Origin: Poseidonibacter ostreae
Lineage (GTDB): Bacteria > Campylobacterota > Campylobacteria > Campylobacterales > Arcobacteraceae
Assembly (NCBI RefSeq): GCF_009208055.1
Contig: NZ_WFKI01000001.1
Span: 1-64,000 of the forward strand
Length of the DNA stretch: 64,000 nt
Direction: 5' to 3'
The notes below the pieces were generated by a model. It searched no databases. It was not told the DNA's origin and saw only the letters and a list, made by a program, of their open reading frames with translations. Below, one piece after another: positions 34,550-42,897 of the stretch. Within the stretch, counting starts at the first letter, position 1; every line of letters begins with the position of its first letter. The position numbers and the translations under genes are program-made.

Positions 34550-35425
34550 ATGGAAGTTAAAAAAAGTTATTAGATGTAGTTAGAGATAAAGTTAGATTCA
34601 AACACTATAGTATTTCAACAGAAAGAACATATATACATTGGATAAAACATTGCTCCAACAACTCAAAATCAAGCTTTTTCAGCAATATTATTCTTATATA
34701 AAGAAGTTTTAGGTATTGATTTAACAAATGAAAATATACAAGCATTAAGAGCACAAGAAAGGAAGCATATCCCTGTAGTTTTAACAAAAGATGAAGTTAG
34801 AAAGGTTATTGAAAATATTGAAGGGATATACAATCTTGTAGTCATGCTTATGTACGGTTGTGGACTTCGTATGAGTGAAGTACTAAGTCTTAGAATAAAA
34901 GATATAGACTTTGGTTTTAACAAAGTATATATATGGGATAGTAAATCACTTAAAGATAGAACTATTCCCCTACCCATAAAATTAAAACAAAAACTTTCAA
35001 TTCAAATTGAAACTGTTTCTGACATACATAAAAAAGATTTAGAGGAAGGTTATGGAACTGTGTTTATGCCTTTTGCACTGGAAAAAAAGTATCCAAATTC
35101 TAAAAAAGATACAAAGTGGCAATTTTTATTTCCTATGACTAAAGTATCAAAAGATCCAAGAAGTGAAGAAATAAGAAGACATCATATTCATCCTAAAACT
35201 TTAGGAAGAAATATATCTAAAGCTGCAAAAAAAGCAAATATATTTAAAAAGATTTCATCTCATACTTTCAGACATTCGTACGCAACACACTTACTACAAT
35301 ATGGAACAGATATACGTTCAATTCAAGAGTTATTAGGTCATAAAAGTATAGAAACAACTATGATATATACTCATGTTGTAAAAGAGTTGAATAAAGATGA
35401 GATAAAAAGCCCATTAGATTTTTAA
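34550..35425 (+). pseudogene. intI: Decayed integron integrase (IntI, tyrosine recombinase)
   Basis: The C-terminal two thirds are intact from APTTQNQAF to the stop: YGCGLRMSEVL (catalytic Arg), HTFRHSYATHLL (His and Arg), LGHKSIETTMIYTHV (His and Tyr) and the terminal KSPLDF. The IntI-specific insert is present: VFMPFALEKKYP, DPRSEEIRRHH and KAAKKANI align with IntI1. The ATG at 34550 (AAAAAGG upstream) has a shift after a seven-A run; adding one A gives MEVKKKLLDVVRDKVRF. At about 34655 roughly 33 codons between WIKH and APTTQ are missing. It is therefore inactive or strongly impaired. Confidence 0.9.
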
Positions 35426-35440
35426 TAAAATCTATTTTTA
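35415..35440 (+). terminator. Intrinsic terminator of intI
   Basis: TAGATTTT and AAAATCTA form an 8-bp stem around TAAT, which contains the intI stop codon, followed by a TTTTTA tract. It lies between the convergent intI and tupC genes. Confidence 0.7.
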
Positions 35441-36469
35441 TATCCAACAAACCTCATCAACATCAATATTAACATGTATTTTATCACCAGGAAGTAGTGT
35501 TTGTTTTTGCATTTCTTCTCTTGTAATTTTGCTATTAAAGCTTACTCCTCCTATTGAGAATTCTATTAGAAGGAATTCATTTGATGATTGTTGTCTTATC
35601 GTTTGAACTTCACCTATTAGAGTGTTTTCATTTTTCATATCATCACAGTTTTCTCTACAAATAGTAATATTATCACTATTTACCATCATTACAGAATCTC
35701 TTTTTTTCTCACTTGTACTTGGGATAGTTAATCTTTGAGAATCTAAGAATACTTTTACAAGATTTCCTTCTGAATCTTTTTCCCATGGTGCAAAAAGTAA
35801 GTTTACACTACCACTTTCTACTAAGTTTCCTTGAAAAAGAGCAATTCTTCTATCACATATATGATTTAGCCAGTTATGGTCATGGCTTGAGATAAATATA
35901 GTAGTATTATATTTTTGTTTTGCTATAAGAATTGCTTCTTTTATAAGTTGTGCTGAATTTGTATCAACTCCAGATGTTGGTTCATCTAATATTAAAACCT
36001 TTGGTTTTAGTATTAGTCTAGCTGCAAGTGCAACTCTTTGAGCTTCTCCACCTGATAATTGAGACCATTTTCTATTTATAAACGAGCTATCAAGTCCTAC
36101 TAAAGTTAAAGCTTCCATTACTTTTTCTTTTAGATTATCTCTTTGTTTTCTAAGTTTCAAACCATAAGCTATGTTTTCATATACAGTTCTTTTTAAGAGG
36201 TATGGATTTTGTGGTACGATAACAACGCTTTGTCTCATTTCTTGGTCTAACTTTTTATTACTTATTCCATTAAACTCAATCTCACCATGACTTTGTTTAT
36301 CAATAAAAGAAAGCAATGAAAAAAGAGTTGATTTTCCACTACCATTTGGACCAAAGAAACCTACTATTTGATTTTCATCTAAAGTAAGAGTATCTATATT
36401 TAGTACTTTTCTTCCATCATAGTATTGTTCAATATCATGTAATTCATATAAACTTTTCACTGTGTCCAT
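35438..36469 (-). CDS. tupC: Tungstate ABC transporter ATPase
   Basis: A 343-residue ABC ATPase. Walker A is FGPNGSGKSTLFSLL, the signature is QLSGGEAQRVALAARL, and Walker B is PKVLILDEPTSGVD; the H-loop is ISSHDHNW. After the ATPase domain, about 90 residues (SDNITICRENCDDMKNE to VDEVCW) form a TOBE-like extension often seen in molybdate and tungstate importers. It is the last gene of the fdh super-cluster; its start overlaps tupB by 13 nt. Confidence 0.92.
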   Translation of the reverse strand: MDTVKSLYELHDIEQYYDGRKVLNIDTLTLDENQIVGFFGPNGSGKSTLFSLLSFIDKQSHGEIEFNGISNKKLDQEMRQSVVIVPQNPYLLKRTVYENIAYGLKLRKQRDNLKEKVMEALTLVGLDSSFINRKWSQLSGGEAQRVALAARLILKPKVLILDEPTSGVDTNSAQLIKEAILIAKQKYNTTIFISSHDHNWLNHICDRRIALFQGNLVESGSVNLLFAPWEKDSEGNLVKVFLDSQRLTIPSTSEKKRDSVMMVNSDNITICRENCDDMKNENTLIGEVQTIRQQSSNEFLLIEFSIGGVSFNSKITREEMQKQTLLPGDKIHVNIDVDEVCWI

Positions 36470-37152
36470 TTCCTTTTTAACTGTGATAATGCAATATTAA
36501 CTATAAGTGCAACTGCAAATAAAACTAATCCTAATGCAATACCTGTAACAAACTCACCTTTTCCAGTTTCAAGTGCAATTGCAGTTGTTACTGTTCTAGT
36601 ATGATATTTAATATTTCCACCAACCATCATAGAAATACCAATTTCTGTAATTATACGTCCATAAGCAGTCATAGCAGCTGTCATAAGACCAAATCTTGCT
36701 TCTATTAAAGTAGCAACCAAAATTTGATGCTGATGGGCACCTAGACCTTTTAGTGAGGTATATAACCTTTTATCAACAGATTCAACTTGTGTTGCTGTTA
36801 AAGCAATAATAATAGGTAAACCCAAAACTATTTGACCTATAATTATTGCTTCTTGTGTAAAGAGCAGATTATGCTCTCCAAAAGGCCCAGCTTGTGAAAG
36901 CATAGTATATGCAATAAGTCCAATTACTACAGTAGGAAGTGCTAATAGTGTATCAACTATAGTTCTAATAACTGCCTTACCAAAGAAGTTATAATAACCA
37001 AGAGCAAATCCTAAAGGAAGCCCAATAGCTAAACTAATTAATAAAGACCAAGAAGAGACTGTTATTGTTGTACTAATGGCAGAGTAAACACTTTCGTTCC
37101 CTGTCATTAGTAGTTCTATTGCTTCGTTAAAACCATCTGTAAAAAGATTCAT
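36457..37152 (-). CDS. tupB: Tungstate ABC transporter permease
   Basis: A 231-residue inner-membrane permease with five to six transmembrane helices. The cytoplasmic coupling loop is SLKGLGAHQHQILVATLIEARFGLMTAAMTAYGRIITEIG, the EAA-type loop of TupB/CysT-like permeases. LLALPTVVIGLIAYTML is a typical transmembrane signature. It overlaps tupC and follows tupA by 41 nt. Confidence 0.92.
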   Translation of the reverse strand: MNLFTDGFNEAIELLMTGNESVYSAISTTITVSSWSLLISLAIGLPLGFALGYYNFFGKAVIRTIVDTLLALPTVVIGLIAYTMLSQAGPFGEHNLLFTQEAIIIGQIVLGLPIIIALTATQVESVDKRLYTSLKGLGAHQHQILVATLIEARFGLMTAAMTAYGRIITEIGISMMVGGNIKYHTRTVTTAIALETGKGEFVTGIALGLVLFAVALIVNIALSQLKRKWTQ

Positions 37153-37193
37153 TCTATATACTAACCTTCAAATTTAATTCTTTAATTTTTTAC

Positions 37194-38018
37194 TTATTTT
37201 CCAGCATTTGGAATAAACAGTGCTTGACCTAATAATCTAAAATCAGCAATTGTTTTTTGTGTTGAATCAGACACAACCCAGTTAGTAAATTTCTTAGCTA
37301 GTTCTGGTTTTACGTTTGAACATTTTTCTTTATTAATTGAAACAACAGAGTATTGGTTAAATAGTGATTTATCACCTTCAACTACAACTTTCATCTTATT
37401 TGCTTCACCTTTTTGAGACATATACTTAATCCAAGTACCTCTATCTGTCATTGTATATCCAGACTTTTCAGATGCCATATTAATAGTTCTTAACATTCCT
37501 TGACCAGTTTGAACATACCATGTAGAAGCTGATTTTGCATCAACATTTGCATTTTTCCATAAAGATAATTCTTTTTTATTCGTTCCTGAATTATCACCTC
37601 TTGAAAAGAAGTTAGCTTTTTCATCTCTAATTTTTTGTAAAGCTGCACTTGGAGCCATTCCAGATACACTTGCAGGGTCTTTTTTAGGACCTACAATAAT
37701 AAAATCGTTATACATTACTTGCTGTCTATCTCCACCAAAACCAGTAGCAATAAACTTTTTCTCAGATGCAGGTGCATGTACAAATAAAATATCAACATCA
37801 CAATTTCCACCCATTTTAAGAGCTTTTCCAGTACCTGTTGCTACCCACTTTAAATTTGTACCTGTCTCTTTTTCAAACTTTGGTGCTAGATAATCTAATA
37901 ATCCTGTATTATCTGTACTTGTAGTTGTTGCCATCATTAAAGAATCTTTTGCCATTAATCCTGTTGCAAATACCATTGATGCACTTGCAACTAATAGTGA
38001 TAACTTTTTTAATTTCAT
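37194..38018 (-). CDS. tupA: Tungstate-binding periplasmic protein
   Basis: A 274-residue binding protein with Sec signal (MKLKKLSLLVASASMVFATGLMA). The TupA ligand motif MMATTTSTDNTGLLDYL follows the signal, then VATGTGKALKMG and DILFVHAPASEKKF. TupA binds tungstate with very high selectivity over molybdate. Tungstate is probably the metal for the FDH in this cluster, placed next to moeA. AAGGAAAAAC precedes the ATG. Confidence 0.95.
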   Translation of the reverse strand: MKLKKLSLLVASASMVFATGLMAKDSLMMATTTSTDNTGLLDYLAPKFEKETGTNLKWVATGTGKALKMGGNCDVDILFVHAPASEKKFIATGFGGDRQQVMYNDFIIVGPKKDPASVSGMAPSAALQKIRDEKANFFSRGDNSGTNKKELSLWKNANVDAKSASTWYVQTGQGMLRTINMASEKSGYTMTDRGTWIKYMSQKGEANKMKVVVEGDKSLFNQYSVVSINKEKCSNVKPELAKKFTNWVVSDSTQKTIADFRLLGQALFIPNAGK

Positions 38019-38031
38019 TATGTTTTTCCTT

Positions 38032-39291
38032 CTAATTAAATATATTTACTGTCTTAGATAAAAACTTATTATTAAATTTAATAAGTTTAACCATTTGCTC
38101 TGCTTCTACACCAGCTGTATTTTCCGATGTTACTAAAATACAATTACTCTCATACAATGCAGTAATCATTCCTGAACCATATTTATTATTTCTCGTTACG
38201 TTAAACCCTCCATTTTCTAGATTTCCAAGAACTAAATTTACTCGTCCTTTTTTTGTTTTAAAAGATTCTTGATTTTTTGCAATTACTACATCATGATAAA
38301 AACCATTATTTCCTTGTATTTTATTTAATACAGGAATTGCAAAAAGTTGCATATTAACCATTGCAGTTAGAGGATTACCAGGTAGACACATTACAAAAGT
38401 TTGTTTCTTATCACTTTCCATACTTCCCATCATAATAGGTCGTCCTGGTTTTACATTTACTCCATGAAAAGCAGTTTGCAATCCATTTTGAACAAATGCT
38501 TCACCAACAAAGTCAGCATCTCCCATAGAAATACCGCCCGTTGTAATAATTACATCAAATGTTTTTAAATTTGAAATAAAGTTTATAGATTCTTCTAGAT
38601 TATCAGGAACTACACCACTATATGTTGCACAAAACCCTGCTTCTTCAAGTAATGAAACTAAAGCATATGAATTACAGTTATAAATCTCTTCTTCATTTGC
38701 TTCTTCCCATGGTTCTTTTAGTTCATTTCCTGTTGATACAACAGCAATTGAGATTTGTTTAAAAACTTCAATCATCATAAGACCTTGAGAAGCTAAAAGA
38801 GTGATATGAGATGAATTAATCACCTCACCTTTTTTAAATAATACATTGCCCTCTTTTTGCTCTTCACCTTTTAATCTTAAGTTGCTTCCAACTTTTAAAT
38901 CATTTGGAAGAGTTACAGTTTTTTCATTTACATCAATACAGTTTTCAATTGGAATAATAGTATCAACATCACTAGGTACTTTTGCACCTGTCATTATCTT
39001 ATAGCATTCACCCTCGTTTAAAATAGCTTCAACGTCACTACCTTTATCACCTGCAAATATCACTTTTTTGATTTTAAGTGTTTTGCCACTATCAGCTATT
39101 TTAAAAGCAAAACCATCCATTGCTGAATTGTTAAAAGATGGAAGATTTTTTTTACAAATCACATCACTCGATACGATTCTTCCTAATGCTTTTGAAATAG
39201 GTACAATCTCTTTTAATGTTGTTGTTTTTGCTAAATTTAGACTTATTTTTACTGCTTCTTCAAAGTCTAGAAAGTTAAGTTTATTGCTCAT
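38032..39291 (-). CDS. moeA: Molybdopterin molybdenumtransferase (MoeA)
   Basis: A 419-residue MoeA. PSFNNSAMDGFAF (N-terminal), GVVPDN, ITTGGISMGDADFV and VKPGRPIMMG, LPGNPLTAMVN are the conserved blocks of the adenylated-molybdopterin and metal site. It inserts Mo or W into the pterin. With tupABC just downstream, this copy may be specialised for tungsten in the FDH cofactor. It overlaps the upstream NifS-like gene by 11 nt. Confidence 0.92.
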   Translation of the reverse strand: MSNKLNFLDFEEAVKISLNLAKTTTLKEIVPISKALGRIVSSDVICKKNLPSFNNSAMDGFAFKIADSGKTLKIKKVIFAGDKGSDVEAILNEGECYKIMTGAKVPSDVDTIIPIENCIDVNEKTVTLPNDLKVGSNLRLKGEEQKEGNVLFKKGEVINSSHITLLASQGLMMIEVFKQISIAVVSTGNELKEPWEEANEEEIYNCNSYALVSLLEEAGFCATYSGVVPDNLEESINFISNLKTFDVIITTGGISMGDADFVGEAFVQNGLQTAFHGVNVKPGRPIMMGSMESDKKQTFVMCLPGNPLTAMVNMQLFAIPVLNKIQGNNGFYHDVVIAKNQESFKTKKGRVNLVLGNLENGGFNVTRNNKYGSGMITALYESNCILVTSENTAGVEAEQMVKLIKFNNKFLSKTVNIFN

Positions 39292-40270
39292 TTAAAACCC
39301 TTATTTGTCTATATTTTTTTGCAAATGCATTTACTGTTTTTTCAATCTCTTCTTCTTCATATTTTTTAGTAAAAGTTAAAGATATTGCATTTCTTGAAAT
39401 TACTTCTTCATAACCCATAGCTTGAATAACTCTTGATGGCATTGATAAACCTAAAGAGCATCCTTCTCCATTTGTAATAAGAATAGAGTTTAAAGCTAAT
39501 GTTCTTATGATTTCTCTTGCTTTTATATTTTTCAAGGCAAAGTGAAGTGAGTATTCTAAAGTATCTTTTGAATCAACAAAGAAATATAAATCTTCTCCAA
39601 ATGCATTTACTAACTTTTCTTTAAATATCTCTTTTTGGCTAGTTTCAAAACTTTGTGTTTTTAAAGCTTCATTTATTGAATTTACAGCCACCACATCTTT
39701 AAAACCAATAACTTGTTCTTCAAATAACTCGTTTTTAAATAATATACATGAAGATAAAGCAAAACCAGTTAATTTATAAGTATCAAAATATATTGCATCG
39801 CTATTTATGGAAAAATCTGCACTCGCATTTGAAATTATTTTAGCATTTGTTAAATTTTTTAAATCTTCTAAATTAGTTTTTACAAAAGTATCAATTACAT
39901 ATGAAGAGATAAAAATAAAATCAACATCTACATTTTCTAATTGTTTTGTATTTACTTTCCCATTTTTTTCTAAATCAATCCAAATAAGAGGAAAACCTAA
40001 AGCTTCAAAACTTAATGCAGCTTGAATAATTGCATATGATTCACCAACACTTACAGCTATTTTTCCTTTTTTTTCTAGTTCTAAAAATAGACCTAGAAAT
40101 CCACTTTTAGAAAAAGAGAATGTTAATAAATCTAGAAAATTGTATTTTCTTTTTAGCTCATTTTCAACTTTTAAGAAATCATCATTGTTTTTCAATATAT
40201 CAAGTGAAAGCTCACTAGATATATGCAAATTTTGCACATTTGGGTATTGTAAAGAATTTAATTTAATCAC
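39281..40270 (-). CDS. Cysteine desulfurase-like (NifS/IscS-fold) protein
   Basis: A 329-residue aminotransferase class V fold, shorter than typical NifS. The PLP lysine is probably the K in FDTYKLTGFALSSCILF, and NGEGCSLGLSMPSRVIQAMGY matches the IscS active-cysteine loop (GSACSSGxxEPSHVL), so the mobile Cys is present. Located between moeA and the ModE-like gene, overlapping both. In E. coli, IscS gives sulfur to FdhD to activate formate dehydrogenase; this protein is well placed to be a dedicated donor, which is an inference. Confidence 0.75.
   Translation of the reverse strand: MIKLNSLQYPNVQNLHISSELSLDILKNNDDFLKVENELKRKYNFLDLLTFSFSKSGFLGLFLELEKKGKIAVSVGESYAIIQAALSFEALGFPLIWIDLEKNGKVNTKQLENVDVDFIFISSYVIDTFVKTNLEDLKNLTNAKIISNASADFSINSDAIYFDTYKLTGFALSSCILFKNELFEEQVIGFKDVVAVNSINEALKTQSFETSQKEIFKEKLVNAFGEDLYFFVDSKDTLEYSLHFALKNIKAREIIRTLALNSILITNGEGCSLGLSMPSRVIQAMGYEEVISRNAISLTFTKKYEEEEIEKTVNAFAKKYRQIRVLNEQ
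40220..40240. promoter_or_regulatory. Copy 2 of the fdhD palindrome, inside the NifS-like gene start
   Basis: TATATGCAA-ATT-TTGCACATT, a near copy of the palindrome before fdhD (two end mismatches). It falls in the first codons of the NifS-like gene, about 30 nt into it, so it could be a regulator site or a coding coincidence. Confidence 0.35.
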
Positions 40271-40641
40271 TTTTCATTATCCTTAATATTTAGTATCTCT
40301 TTGTTATCTTTCAAAAACAGCTCTTTAAATCTATCATCTGCATATCTTTTAATATCATGTTGCAAGATTTTATAAGTTTGTATAACTTCTCTTGCTTTTG
40401 GAGTAAGAGAACTACCACTTAATTCTCCTTGTCCTTTATTTGTATTTACTAAATCATCTTCAATATTATTCTCTAATATTTTTATATGAGACCATGCTTT
40501 TTTATAATTCATCCCAACTCTTTGGGCTGCTTTTGAAATAGAACCTGTTTCATCAATTAGTTCTAAAACTTCTGTTTTTCCACCACCAAATATAAGATTT
40601 TTTTCATCATCTTCAATCCAGATTTTAACTCTTACTTTCAT
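40267..40641 (-). CDS. ModE-like winged-helix regulator (no metal-binding domain)
   Basis: A 124-residue protein matching the N-terminal ModE DNA-binding domain: VLELIDETGSISKAAQRVGMNYKKAWSHIKILENN, then the wing region DLVNTNKGQGELSGSSLT. The C-terminal MOP domains that sense molybdate in E. coli ModE are absent, so it either senses another signal or works with a partner. It is inside the fdh/tup operon and overlaps both neighbours. Confidence 0.85.
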   Translation of the reverse strand: MKVRVKIWIEDDEKNLIFGGGKTEVLELIDETGSISKAAQRVGMNYKKAWSHIKILENNIEDDLVNTNKGQGELSGSSLTPKAREVIQTYKILQHDIKRYADDRFKELFLKDNKEILNIKDNEK

Positions 40642-41059
40642 GATGTACCTTATGTCCTTTTTTCTCTCTAAAACATCCTAGTTGACAATGTACTACATCA
40701 ATATCAGAGTTTTTAACAGTAGAACCCACTGCTTTTAAAGATGATCTTTGTGCTTCATCCCATAAAATTTTACATTCAAGTTTTTTATGACCGGAATAAT
40801 TCTCTTTTAGTCTATTATAAACAGCAATTTTTGGGTCTTGAAATTTTAGCTTTCCAAAAACTCCTAATTCACAATTTGTAATTTTTAATCCTAAACTTTT
40901 TGTAATTGCAGACATTTCTTTTGGTTTTCTACCAATTAAACGTGCTACTTTAAACGCTTTTAGACAAGATAGTTTCCCATCTTCATCTAAATTCGTCATT
41001 ATTAATTCTTTTTGAATATTATCAAGTTTAAAATCTAGATTATCGTCAATACTAGACAT
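40625..41059 (-). CDS. Conserved unknown in the fdh cluster
   Basis: A 144-residue cytoplasmic protein. It has paired-looking segments: KLSCLKAFKVARLIGRKPKEMSAI...LKITNCELGVFG and KLECKILWDEAQRSSLKAVGS...IDVVHCQLGCFREKKGHKVHH, suggesting an internal repeat with CxLG(V/C)F at each end. Cysteines and a His-rich C-terminus could bind metal. It is 8 nt overlapped with fdhD and 17 nt with the ModE-like gene, so it is probably a formate dehydrogenase accessory or regulator. No function can be assigned. Confidence 0.7.
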   Translation of the reverse strand: MSSIDDNLDFKLDNIQKELIMTNLDEDGKLSCLKAFKVARLIGRKPKEMSAITKSLGLKITNCELGVFGKLKFQDPKIAVYNRLKENYSGHKKLECKILWDEAQRSSLKAVGSTVKNSDIDVVHCQLGCFREKKGHKVHHESKS

Positions 41060-41849
41060 CGATTCTTCCTTGATGTGTATATAAATTCATTTTCTTTCCT
41101 CTTGCGAAACCTATCATTGTAATACCATGTTTATGTGCTACTTGAACACCTAAATATGTTGGTGCAGTACGTGAAACAATAATAGGAATTCTATGCATAA
41201 CAGCTTTTGTAACCATTTCAGAACTAAGTCGTCCTGAAACAAATAAAACAGATTGAGTTGTATCTAAACCTTGCAATTTACATTTACCAACAACTTTATC
41301 AATTGCATTGTGACGTCCTATATCTTCAGCAGTAATAGTCGAACCATCAAGTAAATAAATCATTGCTTTATGTACACAACCTGTTAAATAGTATAATTCA
41401 CTCTCTTTGTAAAATATTTTCACTTCAGTCGAGATAGTTTCAGGTTTAACTTTAAAAGTAGTTTGATTAAATGGAATTTCTAAAGAACCTTCAATATTTC
41501 CAGTAACTCCACCACCACAACCACTAACAAGTGTTTTCTCTTTGTATAAGTTTTCTAATGAACCATCATTAATTCTAGCTTTAACATCAACCCTTAGTCC
41601 ATCTTCACTTATAGTTAATTCTTCAATATCATCTACACTTGTAATTACATTTTCACTCATTAAAAAACCAATTGCATGTGCATCTTGATCTTTAGGTATA
41701 CACATCATAGATATAGTTTTTTCACCATTTAAATACAAGTTAAGACGTGATTCATCAATAGTCACATCTTCAAATTCAGTTGCTTCATTTTCTATAAGTT
41801 TGTCAATAATTACTGTTTTTAAATATTTGGCGTTTTCTATATTTTCCAT
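41052..41849 (-). CDS. fdhD: FdhD sulfurtransferase for formate dehydrogenase activation
   Basis: About 265 residues from ATG 41849, preferred over an upstream in-frame start (41918) because AAGGAAAG lies just before it and the upstream stretch covers the palindrome. FdhD passes sulfur from a cysteine desulfurase to the Mo/W cofactor. Conserved parts are TVDESRLNLYLNGE-like, GRHNAIDKVVGKC and VSRTAPTYLGVQVAHKHGI. The redox motif is SGCGGGVTG, with only one cysteine where E. coli has CxxC. Confidence 0.92.
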   Translation of the reverse strand: MENIENAKYLKTVIIDKLIENEATEFEDVTIDESRLNLYLNGEKTISMMCIPKDQDAHAIGFLMSENVITSVDDIEELTISEDGLRVDVKARINDGSLENLYKEKTLVSGCGGGVTGNIEGSLEIPFNQTTFKVKPETISTEVKIFYKESELYYLTGCVHKAMIYLLDGSTITAEDIGRHNAIDKVVGKCKLQGLDTTQSVLFVSGRLSSEMVTKAVMHRIPIIVSRTAPTYLGVQVAHKHGITMIGFARGKKMNLYTHQGRIDV

Positions 41850-41859
41850 GTCTTTCCTT

Positions 41860-41880
41860 AATATGCAAATTTTGCATATT
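41860..41880. promoter_or_regulatory. Palindromic operator before fdhD
   Basis: AATATGCAA-ATT-TTGCATATT, 9-bp perfect arms, lies 11-31 nt upstream of the fdhD ATG and after the end of fdhC. A near copy occurs at 40220. The ModE-like protein encoded two genes downstream is the natural candidate binder, but E. coli ModE sites look different. Confidence 0.55.
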
Positions 41881-41937
41881 TGTATATTTTTAAAAAAGAA
41901 AAGAGGCTTTACTCCCATAGGAGTAAAACTACTTAAC

Positions 41938-42897
41938 TTATTTTCTTAAATCTTCTTCTGCTAAAACATCAGGTCTTAACTGTTCTAGATACTCAACAGG
42001 TAATTTTCCTGTAATTACTCCAGGGATATATCCTTTTACAGATACAAAATATGAGTACACTGTTTCAAACGTAAAGAATGAAATAATAGCACTTCCCATA
42101 AAGTGAATAAACAGAATAAATCTTTTTAACTGTATCGTTTCCGCATGTGTTGCTGCATCAGGAGCCATCCACCAAATTATAAAACCACTAATTACAAGTA
42201 ATGCACCAAATGATACATACATGTAATAGTTAATTCTATCCATTGGCTCATATTTTCCTCTTAAGAAAATCTTATTCCAAAATTTTGTACTTGATCTTTT
42301 AAAATACTTATGATCTTTAAATGCAATAATAGTCATGATTAACCAAACAGGTATCCATCCAACTCCTACTATTTCATGAGTTGATCTCATAAATCTAGCA
42401 AGTTCTCCACCACCAGTCCAGTTTCCAAATGTAATTGAAAAACCAGTGATAAATAAATAACACATAATTATAATATTTAGTAAAAGTACTAATCTTTGAA
42501 AAATTGAATATACTTGAACTTTATCATCAGCTCTAGTAATTTCAGCTTGTTTTCTTCCCTTTGCAACAATAAACATCGTTAAGAATAAAAAGAACTCTAC
42601 TACAAATACAATAGGTAATAAATGTTGTCTCTCTTCAAATGCTCTAATTACTTCAGGCGCAATTGCATTATAACTAGGTCCGTAAAGACCAACTTCCATT
42701 TGTTGATACTTAGTTAAACTTTCAAAAGGAACAATTTGTCCTGTAAAGTTTCCTTGTAGCATCTGTAAAAGGAATTGATATACGTAACTAATATCAGCAA
42801 TAGTTGCTAACCAAAAGTACCAATATGTTAAAAGGACGAATAAAAGACCTATAATTATATAGGCCTTATATTCACTTAGAAAACTTTTATTTTCCAT
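41938..42897 (-). CDS. fdhC: Formate dehydrogenase gamma subunit, cytochrome b556
   Basis: About 319 residues from ATG 42897 (GGGATAAAG upstream), which overlaps the end of fdhB by 11 nt. It has four to five transmembrane helices and histidines that can hold two b hemes (e.g. MRSTHEIVGVGWIP and FILFIHFMGSAIIS). It anchors FdhAB on the periplasmic side and passes electrons to the quinone pool. Confidence 0.9.
   Translation of the reverse strand: MENKSFLSEYKAYIIIGLLFVLLTYWYFWLATIADISYVYQFLLQMLQGNFTGQIVPFESLTKYQQMEVGLYGPSYNAIAPEVIRAFEERQHLLPIVFVVEFFLFLTMFIVAKGRKQAEITRADDKVQVYSIFQRLVLLLNIIIMCYLFITGFSITFGNWTGGGELARFMRSTHEIVGVGWIPVWLIMTIIAFKDHKYFKRSSTKFWNKIFLRGKYEPMDRINYYMYVSFGALLVISGFIIWWMAPDAATHAETIQLKRFILFIHFMGSAIISFFTFETVYSYFVSVKGYIPGVITGKLPVEYLEQLRPDVLAEEDLRK

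Larger units (their letters stand above)
23872..35440 (-). mobile_element. Chromosomal integron with seven cassettes and decayed intI
   Basis: From 34295 down to about 23894 the minus strand carries seven gene cassettes separated by six attC-like sites. Upstream, a decayed integron integrase is transcribed divergently, leaving attI between (34275-34360). This is the standard integron layout. In every complete cassette the R'' core (RYYYAAC) is the exact reverse complement of the 5' core of the same cassette, which fits insertion by an integrase. The outer end is truncated at a short repeat. Cassette genes differ in base composition and include several defence-like proteins. Confidence 0.9.

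Noticed and set aside
34605..34977. Minus-strand ORFs over the integrase region
   Set aside because: They are shadows of intI and its remnants and do not resemble any protein.
23872..35440. A prophage or ICE in place of an integron
   Set aside because: No phage structural, conjugation or replication genes; the attC cores and IntI insert fit an integron.
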